A DNA stretch of 55,665 bases from an uncultured Eubacterium sp. (GCA_910577295.1 CAJTLS010000018.1:1-55665); one strand, 5' to 3'; counted from the stretch's first letter, positions 42,559 through 52,483 are shown. Notes: generated from the letters alone by a model not told the origin. Translations and numbers: made by a program.

Positions 42559-44715
42559 CTACCCCTTTGTCTGGCAAAACGTCCCAACAGAGTAATCCGT
42601 TCCGTCAGAACAGATACGGACAGCCCCCTGTCTGAAAGTGCAAAACTGTTCTGCTCCGGCTTCTTTCATCCGTTGTTTTGTCTCTTTAGCAGGATGACCA
42701 TAACGGTTATTGCGTCCGGCAGAGTAGACGGCTATTCGGGGAGATAACTTCTGCAAAAAACTTTCGCTGCTGGAACTTTTTGAACCGTGATGGCCGGCTT
42801 TTAAATATTGCACGGGGCGCAGTAATTCAGCAATTGCTTCCTCCCCCTCTTCCTCCAAATCACCCGTCAGCAATCCGCGAAACCTGCCAAATTGTAATTC
42901 CAGAACAAGCGAGTAATCGTTTTCACTTTTCCAGTCGTATTCATAAAAGGGATGAACACAGGTCATCTTTATTTCTCCAATCGAAAGCGAATCTCCTTTC
43001 TCCATATAGAGTAAGGAAACACCGGCGCGCCGGCACCGCTTCTCAAATTGTATATAGTTGTCGTCCTTTTTGTGGATGCGGGGCAGCACAACTTTGCCAA
43101 TAATAAATCCCATATGACTGCTATCTTCAATGATTTCCAAGAGGCCGTTCGTATGGTCGCTGTCACTGTGTGTGACAAACAGATAATCAATGGTTCTTAT
43201 TCCCTTGTATTTTAAAAACGGGGCAATGCGGTACTTACCAGCCTTATCGACATCCGAGCTGCCGCCATCAACGAGCACCGTTCTATCGTCTGTGCGGATA
43301 CAGGTACAATCCCCCTGTCCTACATCCAAATTCGTCATTTCCAGTCCGGATACTTTTGTCGACGGACAATAACAAAGAATACCGACAGCTAAAACAAAAA
43401 TCAGATAATGCCAATGAGCAGAACATTTCTTGTGTATTAAGAGCCATACCCCCAGAAGAATGTAGTAGATAAGGATTTGTATATCGGAAGGTCTCCCCAG
43501 AATTAAAGTATGACAGGGCAGGCATTTCAAAAGATAGCAGACACTTTCGTAGAAAACAAGAATATAGTGGGTGATTCCCAGACAGAAGCGCCCGATTGCA
43601 ACAGAGTACAGAGCAATCACTCCCCCCGCCAGTCCAGAGCAGAGCAGCATACCTAAAAAGGGAAGCAAAATCAGATTGGCAAACAGACCATATAACGGCA
43701 ATTCATAATAAGAGGCGAGGAGAATCGGCATGGTAATGAGCTGCACGCCGAGAGAACCCGCAAATACAACACAGCCTTTCCTTTCCTGCCACCGTTCTGT
43801 AAAAAACCTGCCAAATATCAGAATACCGAAAACCGTACCGTATGATAGAATAAATCCGGTTTGAAACAGCGCAAGCGGCTGTAACAGAAGTTGCAGCCAT
43901 GCGCTGAGCGCCAACGCACAGAGAGCATCGTAATGTCTGCCGCAAAGACGCGCTCCCAGCATACAGAGCATCATAATGACAGCGCGCACAGTAGAAACGG
44001 AAAATCCCGTAAATATGCCATATAAAATAAGCAGTATGCCAGATACGAGAGCGGCTGCCTGCATTGGCATAATATATTTGCGGAGCAAATAAAATAAGCC
44101 TGCGCCCAAAAGCGATATATGCAATCCTGAGATTGCCAGAATATGTGCAATTCCGTTTTCCTGATACAATTTTTTTATTTCCTCATCCATTCCTCCTTTC
44201 TCTCCTGCTATCATAGCCGCCAAAATTCCTGCGTCACGCTCGCCGCAGCAAGCATTCAGACTCCGAAGCAGCCGCATGCGGAGCTGACGCAGATATTCCT
44301 GTAATTTCTTATAGCTCTGATTGATAACAGACACATTGTCTGCCAATGTCTTATATTGGATTCCCTGTTGCTGATAATATTGGAACTCATTGAATTGTCC
44401 CGGATTTCCCGGTTTTAAAAAAGAATAAACAGACCCCTGAATACGAATTATCTGACCAATCCGTAAAGAATGAAACAACTTTTTATTTTTTCCCATCCAC
44501 ACTTTCATGCGCTTACAAATACGCCTCTTACCATCCGTCACGTTTTTTACAATAAGAGACGTATTTTCATCCATTCCGGTGATATCTTCAACCTGACCTA
44601 TCATAGTCAGGTTGTCACCTTCGCGCTGCTTTGGCTCTTCCTGCCAGTATGCGCGAAATAAGAGAATAAATACAATCCACACAATCAAAGCCATACATAA
44701 TGGCCTTTGTAACAA
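42559..44715 (-). CDS. comEC: DNA internalization channel protein ComEC/Rec2
   Basis: ComEC forms the membrane channel that takes up single-stranded DNA during competence. The 718-aa protein starts with TTG behind GGGGGAG. It has an N-terminal OB-like region (about residues 35-140), the membrane competence domain (EKGGMDEEIKKLYQENGIAHILAIS near 173 is its hallmark, then GFSVSTVRAVIMML) and a C-terminal metallo-beta-lactamase-like domain (NLDVGQGDCTCIR near 463, LFVTHSDSDHTNG near 506, KAGHHGSKSSS). The frame is intact. Together with comEA it suggests DNA uptake genes. Confidence 0.93.
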   Translation of the reverse strand: MLQRPLCMALIVWIVFILLFRAYWQEEPKQREGDNLTMIGQVEDITGMDENTSLIVKNVTDGKRRICKRMKVWMGKNKKLFHSLRIGQIIRIQGSVYSFLKPGNPGQFNEFQYYQQQGIQYKTLADNVSVINQSYKKLQEYLRQLRMRLLRSLNACCGERDAGILAAMIAGEKGGMDEEIKKLYQENGIAHILAISGLHISLLGAGLFYLLRKYIMPMQAAALVSGILLILYGIFTGFSVSTVRAVIMMLCMLGARLCGRHYDALCALALSAWLQLLLQPLALFQTGFILSYGTVFGILIFGRFFTERWQERKGCVVFAGSLGVQLITMPILLASYYELPLYGLFANLILLPFLGMLLCSGLAGGVIALYSVAIGRFCLGITHYILVFYESVCYLLKCLPCHTLILGRPSDIQILIYYILLGVWLLIHKKCSAHWHYLIFVLAVGILCYCPSTKVSGLEMTNLDVGQGDCTCIRTDDRTVLVDGGSSDVDKAGKYRIAPFLKYKGIRTIDYLFVTHSDSDHTNGLLEIIEDSSHMGFIIGKVVLPRIHKKDDNYIQFEKRCRRAGVSLLYMEKGDSLSIGEIKMTCVHPFYEYDWKSENDYSLVLELQFGRFRGLLTGDLEEEGEEAIAELLRPVQYLKAGHHGSKSSSSESFLQKLSPRIAVYSAGRNNRYGHPAKETKQRMKEAGAEQFCTFRQGAVRICSDGTDYSVGTFCQTKG

Positions 44716-44731
44716 ATATACTCCCCCTCTT

Positions 44732-45661
44732 TTATTTTACAAAATCCAATTTCCTCTCTAATACAAGATGAAAACCATCCATCTCGCCATACTTTTCCTG
44801 TGATTCTCCCTCCACGGTAATCTGCACCCGATTTACATTGGGAAGTTCGCACAGTGTATTAACGATAGAGTATACAACTACCTCACTCTGGATTCCTTTC
44901 ATCAGATGATTGATATCTTTACTAAAATCCAAATAGCAGACATTATCCCGTATCGTTAAATTGCGCAGTACCGTCGAAGATGGTACAGTAGGAATCACCT
45001 CATTCTTTTTATTTGTATAAGGTATCGTCTCCTCCCCATGAATCAAATGCTCAATCAGTAATTTGGCAAGAGGAGCCGCTGTGTCATAATTTACCATTGT
45101 CTGAGCAGCAACAAGAGAAGTTCCCTGCTTATTGGCAAAGTACACCGTCACCATTTTCGTTTTGTCTTTTCCTCTCTCATCCAGTCCCGTCAGAAACAAA
45201 TCCGCATTCATCATCCCGACTACATTGCCGGATATCATAAGCGGATGGTCTTCCACGAAAAATTCCACAAAATTTATGCCGTCTATACCGCATAACGTCT
45301 TGACTATAGCAGCTCTTGATAATATTTCTTCCGTACCGCTGCGGCTGTTGTACGCCGCTGAAAAATATAACGAGAGCTGTGATTCTTTGTATTGCACATC
45401 AATGACCTCCACCTCTTCTCCCATAGCGCTCTTGAAATTGGCGTCCTCACCTGTCCGCATGACGTTTAATAATTCATGCACTAAAGCAACCGTGTCTTTT
45501 CCCTCCGGCATTTCATATTCTTCCCTCATAAGTTCGCATGTATCCGAATCCAGATAATAGACGGTATACAAATGCATCGATGCATCTTCCTGCATATTCC
45601 CGCACGAAATCATACTTATACTAAACGAAACGATAAGCAGCATTACTATTAAACGACGCAT
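44732..45661 (-). CDS. GerMN-domain lipoprotein
   Basis: The start at 45661 (MRRLIVMLLIVSFSI) follows GGAGG. The 309-aa product has a lipoprotein signal ending MISC and two GerMN domains (about residues 40-150 and 165-300; DTVALVHELLN and PLAKLLIEHLI are repeat markers, with LYFSAAYN and YLDFSKDIN). GerM has roles in sporulation and germination, and related GerMN proteins accompany two-component systems. Here it directly follows a histidine kinase gene, so a sensory link is possible but unproven. Confidence 0.82.
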   Translation of the reverse strand: MRRLIVMLLIVSFSISMISCGNMQEDASMHLYTVYYLDSDTCELMREEYEMPEGKDTVALVHELLNVMRTGEDANFKSAMGEEVEVIDVQYKESQLSLYFSAAYNSRSGTEEILSRAAIVKTLCGIDGINFVEFFVEDHPLMISGNVVGMMNADLFLTGLDERGKDKTKMVTVYFANKQGTSLVAAQTMVNYDTAAPLAKLLIEHLIHGEETIPYTNKKNEVIPTVPSSTVLRNLTIRDNVCYLDFSKDINHLMKGIQSEVVVYSIVNTLCELPNVNRVQITVEGESQEKYGEMDGFHLVLERKLDFVK

Positions 45662-45735
45662 GAATCCTCCATTCCGAAGCCTCTGTCTGACGGACAATAC
45701 AACCTTCCGTTTACATTTGCCATCAAATACAGCTT

Positions 45736-47163
45736 CTATTCCAAATACATCAGGGGAATACGAACGGCAAAGGTCGTACCCTGTTGTTCCACACTGTGCA
45801 CTTTAATGGAACCGCGGTGCAATAAAACGGCATTGCGGGCAATGGCAAGTCCCAATCCGTTGCCTCCGGTCTCTCTTGACCTAGCTTTATCCACCCGATA
45901 GAAACGCTCAAAGATACTGTCCTGTAATTCCTGAGGTATGCCCACTCCGGAATCAGAAACCTTTAAGTAAAAGAACTTGTGGTCCGCATTTAACGACACA
46001 CGAACCCAGCCGCTTTCATAATTGTATTTTATCGCATTTTCAATCAGATTGCGAAAAGCCATCCCCAGCTTAACTTCATCAATCTGTGCAGTCACTGGAC
46101 GAACACTCTCAAATATAATCTCAATGTTCCGTTGGTCGGCAATCGGCCTGAGCTGTTTTAAAATACTCTCCACAAACTCGTTAATATTGACTTCGTCAAT
46201 CGTCAAATCCGCCGCATTCTTATCCATCTTCACTAAGGAGAGCAAATCGTTAATGATTTTATTCATCCGCTCCAGTTCATCGTTTATGTCTACCATAAAT
46301 TCCTGATAAATTTCAACTGGCAGCCCCTCCTGTCCGAGAAGTGATTCCGCCAACACTTTTACGGAAGTAATTGGCGTCTTCAATTCATGGGAGACGTTCG
46401 ACACAAATTCCTGCCGCACATCCTCGAGATTTTGCAGCACGCTCAGCATCGAATTAAAATTATCGGCAATATCTTCTATTTCGGTATATCCCTTTATCTG
46501 CATTGTCTCGTTAAAATCTCCAGAAGAAATCATGGCAATGGAACCGGCCACTTCTTTCATCGGCGACACGATACGGCCGGAATACAAGACAGAAATAACA
46601 ATAATAACAAGGCAGAGAATCAAAATAACCGTAATGGCAATCGTGCGGATTGTTTCATACAATTTGTTGACATACTGCAACGAAAAGGTCATCAGAAGCG
46701 CCCCGTCAATCGAGTTCATATCCGTATTATTGACTGCCAGAACCAGACGGACGTTATCCTTGTCCTGTGAAATGATTTTACTCTCTTCGCCGCGGACACA
46801 ACGAACCAAATCGCGCATCAACAAAGTCTTACCCTCTTCCAGTCCATATGTATCCCGCTTCACAACAAGATGGGAATCGACAATCAATATTCTTCCGTGA
46901 TAAATATCTGACACCTGCGTCAGTTCCGAATCTACGTCCTCAGAAGAATCATTACTGAAAAAAGCAGACGAAATAACGAGGTTACATATAACGGAACCTC
47001 GCGCCTGCAACTCATTAATACGTTGAGAAATTGCCTTCGAGCGATAAGTATTGATAAAGATTAATGTAAAAATGAAAAGCGGAATCGTTCCCAATAAGAT
47101 TAATACTACCATACTCTGGGTTCGAAGGCTCTTGAGTGATTTTATCTTATTCCTGATTTTCAA
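45736..47163 (-). CDS. Two-component sensor histidine kinase
   Basis: The protein begins with a transmembrane segment (VVLILLGTIPLFIFTLIFI), an extracellular sensor of about 130 residues, a second transmembrane segment (AITVILILCLVIIVISVL), HAMP, HisKA with FVSNVSHELKTPITSVK (phosphorylated histidine) and HATPase (FRNLIENAIKYNYESG, VSDSGVGI, GGNGLGLAIA). It overlaps the regulator gene. Start is unsure: I use the TTG at 47163, which overlaps the regulator stop by 17 nt; GTG at 47178 is the alternative. Similar to WalK/PhoR kinases; signal unknown. Confidence 0.9.
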   Translation of the reverse strand: MKIRNKIKSLKSLRTQSMVVLILLGTIPLFIFTLIFINTYRSKAISQRINELQARGSVICNLVISSAFFSNDSSEDVDSELTQVSDIYHGRILIVDSHLVVKRDTYGLEEGKTLLMRDLVRCVRGEESKIISQDKDNVRLVLAVNNTDMNSIDGALLMTFSLQYVNKLYETIRTIAITVILILCLVIIVISVLYSGRIVSPMKEVAGSIAMISSGDFNETMQIKGYTEIEDIADNFNSMLSVLQNLEDVRQEFVSNVSHELKTPITSVKVLAESLLGQEGLPVEIYQEFMVDINDELERMNKIINDLLSLVKMDKNAADLTIDEVNINEFVESILKQLRPIADQRNIEIIFESVRPVTAQIDEVKLGMAFRNLIENAIKYNYESGWVRVSLNADHKFFYLKVSDSGVGIPQELQDSIFERFYRVDKARSRETGGNGLGLAIARNAVLLHRGSIKVHSVEQQGTTFAVRIPLMYLE

Positions 47164-47842
47164 AATAATAACCAACACCCCATTTAGTATGTATGAAAAT
47201 TGGTTCGCTTGGCTTTTTTTCAATTTTTTCACGGAGACGGCGAATATGCACATCTACCGTACGCGCATCCCCCGGATAGTCCGCGCCCCATACTTGATGA
47301 AGAAGCTGTTCCCGACTGTAAATATGGCGGGGATTGCTAATCAGCAGATTTAACAGTTCATATTCTTTTGTCGTCAACCCAATTTCCTGTTCGTCAATGT
47401 ATACACGATGTGAATCGGCATCTACTTTTAAATTGCCGTGTACCTGCATGTTTTCGTTTTTGTATTCCCGCGTCTGCTTGGAACTGCGGCGGATAATCGC
47501 TTTGATACGCGCTTTTACTTCGAGTATATTAAATGGTTTCGTAATGTAATCATCGGCGCCGTACTCCAAACCGAGAATTTTGTCCATGTCGTCTCCTTTG
47601 GCTGTCAACATGATGATTGGTACATCGGAAAAATCACGCATCTGCTGGCACACTTCAAAACCAGTCATCTTCGGCAGCATTACGTCCAACAAGACGGCGT
47701 CATATTGTTTTTGACGAGCCATCTCCAATGCCTTTTCTCCGTCATAGGCATAATCTACTATCATGCCGTCCTGCTCTAAACTGAAGCGGATTCCTTTAAC
47801 AATCAATTTTTCATCATCTACAACCAATACTTTTCTTGCCAT
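47147..47842 (-). CDS. OmpR/PhoB-family response regulator
   Basis: The 231-aa regulator has the receiver domain with the acidic pair DDE at 8-10, phosphoacceptor Asp in LLDVMLPKMTG near 53, Thr in LTAKGD and Lys in YITKPFN, and a winged-helix DNA-binding domain (LTTKEYELLNLLISNPRHI, RTVDVHIRRLREK, VGYYF). It is WalR/PhoP-like, close to regulators of cell-wall functions, but the target cannot be told. It precedes its kinase in an operon with the GerMN gene. Confidence 0.92.
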   Translation of the reverse strand: MARKVLVVDDEKLIVKGIRFSLEQDGMIVDYAYDGEKALEMARQKQYDAVLLDVMLPKMTGFEVCQQMRDFSDVPIIMLTAKGDDMDKILGLEYGADDYITKPFNILEVKARIKAIIRRSSKQTREYKNENMQVHGNLKVDADSHRVYIDEQEIGLTTKEYELLNLLISNPRHIYSREQLLHQVWGADYPGDARTVDVHIRRLREKIEKKPSEPIFIHTKWGVGYYFENQE

Positions 47843-47866
47843 ACCAACATGCCTCCACTACATACG

Positions 47867-48484
47867 TTATACCGTAATATAATCCTTAATTTTACTAAAG
47901 ACGCCATCCTTAATACCCGATATGTTTTTAATATCTTCGATTTTTGCAAATCTTCCGATAGTTTCCCGATATGTAAGAATCTGCGCCGCTTTGGATTCCC
48001 CTATCCCACTTAATGTCATCAATTCTTCTTTCGAAGCGGTATTGATATTAACTTTGCCGGAATCTGACTCTTCCTTTGCTTCCTGTTCCCTTTGTTGGGA
48101 AACTTTTTCTTTTCCCGCGATAAAAAGCTGTGTTCCATCCGAAACAAGCTGCGCCATATTGACGCAATCCTGTTTTGCTTTCTTTGTAAATCCGCCCGCT
48201 TTTTCTACCACTTCGATTACACGGGGTTCCTTTTCAAAAGTATAGACGCCCGGCTTTTTTATTTCACCGCAAATGTGGACATAAATTCCCGTATGTCCGG
48301 ATTGTGATGATGCCGCGGCAGTGCTCTCCGCTTTTCCGCTTCTTTGTGAAAGTTCTCCATCCGAAAAATCTTCTGTCACTACGATTTCATCGCCTGACGA
48401 ATGCTTATACAGGACATACATACTTCCAAAAACAAGAAACAAAATAACTCCAATAATAATTCGTATCGTTTTCTTTTTATCCAT
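47867..48484 (-). CDS. comEA: Competence protein ComEA (DNA receptor)
   Basis: ComEA binds double-stranded DNA at the membrane and passes it to ComEC. The 205-aa protein has an N-terminal membrane anchor (TIRIIIGVILFLVFGSMYVL), a SLBB-like domain (YVHICGEIKKPGVYTFEKEP) and two helix-hairpin-helix motifs (VNINTASKEELMTLSGIGES, AKIEDIKNISGIKDG). An 8-bp palindrome overlaps the leader near the ribosome binding site. Its role is inferred from domain order and from comEC in the same region. Confidence 0.9.
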   Translation of the reverse strand: MDKKKTIRIIIGVILFLVFGSMYVLYKHSSGDEIVVTEDFSDGELSQRSGKAESTAAASSQSGHTGIYVHICGEIKKPGVYTFEKEPRVIEVVEKAGGFTKKAKQDCVNMAQLVSDGTQLFIAGKEKVSQQREQEAKEESDSGKVNINTASKEELMTLSGIGESKAAQILTYRETIGRFAKIEDIKNISGIKDGVFSKIKDYITV

Positions 48485-48491
48485 TCACTTC

Positions 48492-48514
48492 ATCCTTTTG
48501 GGTCAGAAAAGGAT
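48492..48514 (-). promoter_or_regulatory. Hairpin in the comEA leader
   Basis: On minus, ATCCTTTT and AAAAGGAT flank a 7-nt loop. The second arm is the AAAAGGAT used as the ribosome binding site before the ATG at 48484, so folding could hide it. Confidence 0.45.
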
Positions 48515-48570
48515 ATATGTGTACAAAAATATTTTACCAATGAAATGGAACTTTGACAACTAAAACTTTT

Positions 48571-49005
48571 TTATTTCCATTTAAAAGTAATAATGCCGGC
48601 AATAATTACCGCTACGCCGATACATTTCCGCCATTCAAAGGGCTGCTTATCGACGCCGAAGAGGCCAAATAACTCAATGAGATAGGATACAAGCATCTGT
48701 ACCGATACAATAAACATCGCTGACCTCGCCGGTCCAATCGCATTAATACTCAAAATAACAGTATAGGTAATAAAGGCGCCAATCGCTCCGCCAAGCAGCA
48801 TATACCGCGGAGATACCTGCCACAAACTGCCGACTGTGCCGTCCCTTCCAGTAATGGACCATGCAGCCACACAGACGACAAAAGCGGTAATCTGCACAAA
48901 AGACGCCGCCAGCCAGACACTTGTCTGCTTTGTTACCTCTGAATTGAAAACCCCTTGTATGCTCATCAAGGCTCCTGATACTGCCGCAATGATAATTCCC
49001 CACAT
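48571..49005 (-). CDS. DMT-superfamily small transporter (DUF606/YdcZ-like)
   Basis: The start at 49005 (MWGIIIAAVSGALMS) has GAGGTG upstream; the upstream in-frame extension is unlikely. The 144-aa protein has about five membrane segments (SVWLAASFVQITAFVVCVA, YMLLGGAIGAFITYTVIL, MFIVSVQMLVSYLIELFG, GVAVIIAGIITF) and fits the DUF606 family, half of a 10-TM DMT transporter, so it likely forms a dimer. Substrate unknown. A dispersed palindrome lies in front of it. Confidence 0.82.
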   Translation of the reverse strand: MWGIIIAAVSGALMSIQGVFNSEVTKQTSVWLAASFVQITAFVVCVAAWSITGRDGTVGSLWQVSPRYMLLGGAIGAFITYTVILSINAIGPARSAMFIVSVQMLVSYLIELFGLFGVDKQPFEWRKCIGVAVIIAGIITFKWK

Positions 49006-49031
49006 AAAAAAGCACCTCATTTCCATAACTA

Positions 49032-49069
49032 AGATGTTGAGGCCAAAAGGCATTTTGACCCCGACATCT
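49032..49069. repeat. Dispersed palindromic element, copy 2
   Basis: Arms 49032-49048 (AGATGTTGAGGCCAAAA) and 49053-49069 (TTTTGACCCCGACATCT) pair at 14 of 17 plus one G-U, around GGCA. The arms resemble those at 15877-15911. It is 26 nt before the DMT gene's start. Confidence 0.6.
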
Positions 49070-49137
49070 AATCCTACAATAAGTATGAGAAATATCCGGT
49101 GCTTTTATACAATTCTCTTTTAACCTGACGATTGCTA

Positions 49138-50313
49138 TCACAAAATCTCTTCCAGAATGGCAATCATTTCATCAATCTGCGCTCTCTCAATAATCAGAGG
49201 CGGAATAAAACGAATGACGTGTGTGCCAGCGCTCATCAGAATGAGTCCTTTTTCCAACGCTTTCAAAATATAAGGACTCGCCGGCTCTGTCAACTCCAGA
49301 CCGCGCATCAAACCGAGTCCCCGCGTTTCTTTGGCCACATCTTTTGTTTCAACTAAGTATTGCAGACGTTCTGCCAGATACTCTCCCATCTCCGTCACAT
49401 GTGCCGGAATGTCTTTTTCTGCAAATTCGTCTAACGTAGCTGTTACTGCTGCACACGCCAGAGGATTTCCTCCAAATGTCGTTCCATGGTCTCCCGGCAC
49501 AAGCGCCGCCGCAATCTTTTCCGTCGTTGCAATTGCCCCTGCTGTCATACCGTTGCCAATGCCTTTTGCCATCGTTACAATATCCGGTTTGACGCCGTAA
49601 TGCTCATAGGCAAACATCTTTCCAGTGCGTCCCATACCGCACTGTATTTCATCGCATATCATCATACAGTCATGAGAATCACAAAGACTTCGTATCCCAC
49701 GCAAAAACTCCGGCTCCGCCGGATAAATACCGCCCTCTCCCTGTACTGCCTCGACGATAACCGCATATGTCTTGTCCGTCATACTTTTCTCTACACTTTC
49801 CAGATTATTGTATTGAGCAAAAGTGACGCCGCCAATCAATGGATTAAACGGCTCGCGGTATTTTTCCGTACCGGTAACCGATAAGGCTCCTAGCGTTCTG
49901 CCATGAAATGCCTTTTCCATGGAAATAATCTCATGCCTCTCTTCATAACCATGCATAATGGCATACTTGCGGGCCAGTTTCAACGCTCCCTCATTCGCTT
50001 CCGTTCCCGTGTTTGCCATAAAAACTTTATCCATTCTGGCAGCTTCTGCCAGTCCTTTGGCAGCACGCATTAATGGCTCCGAATAAAAATAGTTAGAAAA
50101 ATGAATACCTTTATCTATCTGCTCTTTGAGGGTCCTCTCAAATCTTTCATTTCCATACCCGAGAGCACAGACTGCTATACCGGCGCCAAAATCCAAATAT
50201 TTTTTGCCATCCGTGTCATAAAGGTACACTCCCTTTCCATAATCCAGTACAACTGGATAACGGTTATAGGAATGCACGAGATATTGTTCCGATTTTTCTA
50301 TCATCTGCTTCAT
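49138..50313 (-). CDS. argD: Acetylornithine aminotransferase
   Basis: ArgD is a PLP enzyme converting N-acetylglutamate semialdehyde to N-acetylornithine. The 391-aa protein starts at 50313 behind GGAGG. It has ALGYGNERFE near residue 50, NTGTEANEGALKLARKY near 93, FHGRTLGALS near 129, the PLP-binding aspartate in CDEIQCGMGRTG near 213, and the PLP lysine in VTMAKGIGNGM near 242. Last gene of argCJBD, 16 nt behind argB. Confidence 0.94.
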   Translation of the reverse strand: MKQMIEKSEQYLVHSYNRYPVVLDYGKGVYLYDTDGKKYLDFGAGIAVCALGYGNERFERTLKEQIDKGIHFSNYFYSEPLMRAAKGLAEAARMDKVFMANTGTEANEGALKLARKYAIMHGYEERHEIISMEKAFHGRTLGALSVTGTEKYREPFNPLIGGVTFAQYNNLESVEKSMTDKTYAVIVEAVQGEGGIYPAEPEFLRGIRSLCDSHDCMMICDEIQCGMGRTGKMFAYEHYGVKPDIVTMAKGIGNGMTAGAIATTEKIAAALVPGDHGTTFGGNPLACAAVTATLDEFAEKDIPAHVTEMGEYLAERLQYLVETKDVAKETRGLGLMRGLELTEPASPYILKALEKGLILMSAGTHVIRFIPPLIIERAQIDEMIAILEEIL

Positions 50314-50329
50314 CGCACGAATCCTCCTG

Positions 50330-51238
50330 CTATATTTCCCGCTTTTCATGCGGATACAAATCTATGCGGTTATTGATAATTGCCGTACCAATTCCCTTAT
50401 GTGTATAGAACTCCAGTAACAGGCAGTGTTCCCTCCGTCCGTCCAGTATATGGACACGGTTCACACCCTGTTCTACCGCCTCGATACAATTGCGTATTTT
50501 CGGTATCATACCACCGCCTATCGTGCCGTCTTCAATCAGACGCTTTGCCTCACAGACCGGCAATACCGAAATGAGCGTCTCCGGGTCCTGCGGGTCCAGA
50601 CAAACCCCCTCAATATCCGTCATAAAGGCTAACTTCTCCGCACGAATACATTTTGCAACGGCGCTTGCCGCCTCATCGGCATTAATATTATAAGCCTGAA
50701 AATTTTCATCCATGCCGATAGGCGCTATAATCGGAACAAAATTTTGTGCAATGAGCGTATCAATCAAATCGGAATTTACAGAAGTTACTTCTCCCACAAA
50801 TCCGATATCTTTACCGTTCACCGTCTTCTTTTTACAGAGCATGGTAGCGCCGTCTTTTCCACTGATTCCCGCCGCTTTTACTCCGAGTTTCTCCATCATC
50901 TGGACAAGATGCTTATTGACCTTGCCAAGAACCATCTCGGCAACTTCCATCGTCTCCTCGTCCGTCACACGAAGTCCCTCGACAAACTCGCTCTTCTTTC
51001 CCATATAGCCAAGCCACTTGTTGATTTCCTTTCCTCCTCCGTGTACAATAATCGGCTCCATGCCGACAAGCTTTAACAGCGCCACATCTTTAATCAGCGA
51101 CTCTTGCAATTGTTCATCAAGCATCGCGCTTCCACCATATTTGACAACTACCCGTTTGCCATTAAAATCCCGTATGTAAGGCAAGGCCTCAATCAATGTC
51201 TCCGCCTTAATCAGTACATCGTCCATTGTCTGTTCCAT
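50330..51238 (-). CDS. argB: Acetylglutamate kinase
   Basis: ArgB phosphorylates N-acetylglutamate, the committed and usually arginine-inhibited step. The 302-aa sequence contains VVVKYGGSAM near 28, IIVHGGGKEINKWL near 60, INADEAASAVAKCI near 185 and the ending IGGGMIPKI near 245 characteristic of amino acid kinases. The N-terminal extension (LIKAETLIEALPYIRDF) is the helix associated with arginine-sensitive hexameric forms, so feedback inhibition is plausible. AGGAGAGAC precedes the start. Confidence 0.95.
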   Translation of the reverse strand: MEQTMDDVLIKAETLIEALPYIRDFNGKRVVVKYGGSAMLDEQLQESLIKDVALLKLVGMEPIIVHGGGKEINKWLGYMGKKSEFVEGLRVTDEETMEVAEMVLGKVNKHLVQMMEKLGVKAAGISGKDGATMLCKKKTVNGKDIGFVGEVTSVNSDLIDTLIAQNFVPIIAPIGMDENFQAYNINADEAASAVAKCIRAEKLAFMTDIEGVCLDPQDPETLISVLPVCEAKRLIEDGTIGGGMIPKIRNCIEAVEQGVNRVHILDGRREHCLLLEFYTHKGIGTAIINNRIDLYPHEKREI

Positions 51239-51259
51239 CTTTTATGTCTCTCCTTTTCC

Positions 51260-52483
51260 TTAACTTCTATAATCTCCATTAATTGTCACATATTCGTGCG
51301 TCAAATCACACCCCCAGGCGACAGCTTCTGCCGTTCCCTCTTTCATATCGCAAATAAAAGTCACCTTTTCCTGACGAAGTAATTGTGTCGCCACTTCCTC
51401 ACTGTAATCCGCCGCAACGCCATCTTTAACTAAAACCATCTCCCTGTCACCGGCACAAATCGTTACTGTGATATCCTCCGGCTGAAACTCTGCTCCCGAA
51501 TAGCCAAGAGCACACAAAATACGGCCCCAATTGGCATCGCTCCCATATAAGGCAGTTTTCACAAGATTCGAAGTAATAACGGATTTGCCAAGAAGTCTGG
51601 CATTTTCTTTCGTGCGGCAGTTAATAACCCGTACTTCCAGCAATTTTGTAGCCCCCTCGCCATCTGCCGCCATTTGCTTTGCGAGTTCGGTAGACACAAA
51701 AACTACTGCCTCCTTAAAGGCATCGTACTCTTTTGTCCCCCTCTCAACCGTTATTCCTGATTCCCCATTGGCAAGTACGAGATAGGTATCGTTCGTCGAT
51801 GTATCCCTGTCTACGGAAATCATATTGAAACTATCCTCTACCGCCTCGCTCACGATTTCCTGTAGCAAATCCGGCGCAATCGCCACATCTGTCGTTGTCA
51901 CACTGAGCATCGTCGCCATATTGGGATGTATCATTCCCGAACCTTTGCTCATACCGCCGACATAAAATGTTCTGCCGCCAACTTCTACCATTACCGCAGA
52001 CTGCTTTGACACGGTATCCGTTGTCATAATTGCCTCTGCCGCTTTCAATCCTGCGGCTGTATCATCAGAAATTCCTTTGGCTAAAAGCTCTGCTCCTTTT
52101 TGCAGCTCCTCTTTCACGAGCGGCATACCAATCACTCCCGTCGAGGCAGTCAGCACCTCTTCCACCTTAATGCCAAGCTGTCCGGCAACCTCTTCCGCCA
52201 TCACATAATTGAGCTTCTTTCCCTCTTCTCCAGTACAGGCATTAGCAATCCCACTGTTTAATACAACGGCATGAACGGCGCCTCCTTTGTCAACAATCTC
52301 TTTATCCCAAAGTACCGGAGCCGCCTTTACTACGTTTGTTGTAAAAGTTCCCGCACAAACTGCCGGTTTCTCCGTATATACAAGCGCCATGTCCGTGCGC
52401 CCCTGATATTTCATTCCCGTAGCTGCACTCGCAGCCTGAAATCCCTTTGCCGCCGTTACACCACCCTCAATCTGTTTCATCAT
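51260..52483 (-). CDS. argJ: Bifunctional glutamate N-acetyltransferase / ornithine acetyltransferase
   Basis: ArgJ recycles the acetyl group from acetylornithine to glutamate. The start at 52483 follows GGAGG; the product is 407 aa. The autocleavage site ASTGVIGMPL (nucleophilic Thr) near 190, KGSGMIHPNMATML near 190-205 and the final DLTHEYVTINGDYRS are family landmarks. It lies 73 nt after argC, with a 34-bp leader element between them, identical in place to that ahead of argC. The presence of ArgJ implies the cyclic arginine pathway. Confidence 0.95.
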   Translation of the reverse strand: MMKQIEGGVTAAKGFQAASAATGMKYQGRTDMALVYTEKPAVCAGTFTTNVVKAAPVLWDKEIVDKGGAVHAVVLNSGIANACTGEEGKKLNYVMAEEVAGQLGIKVEEVLTASTGVIGMPLVKEELQKGAELLAKGISDDTAAGLKAAEAIMTTDTVSKQSAVMVEVGGRTFYVGGMSKGSGMIHPNMATMLSVTTTDVAIAPDLLQEIVSEAVEDSFNMISVDRDTSTNDTYLVLANGESGITVERGTKEYDAFKEAVVFVSTELAKQMAADGEGATKLLEVRVINCRTKENARLLGKSVITSNLVKTALYGSDANWGRILCALGYSGAEFQPEDITVTICAGDREMVLVKDGVAADYSEEVATQLLRQEKVTFICDMKEGTAEAVAWGCDLTHEYVTINGDYRS

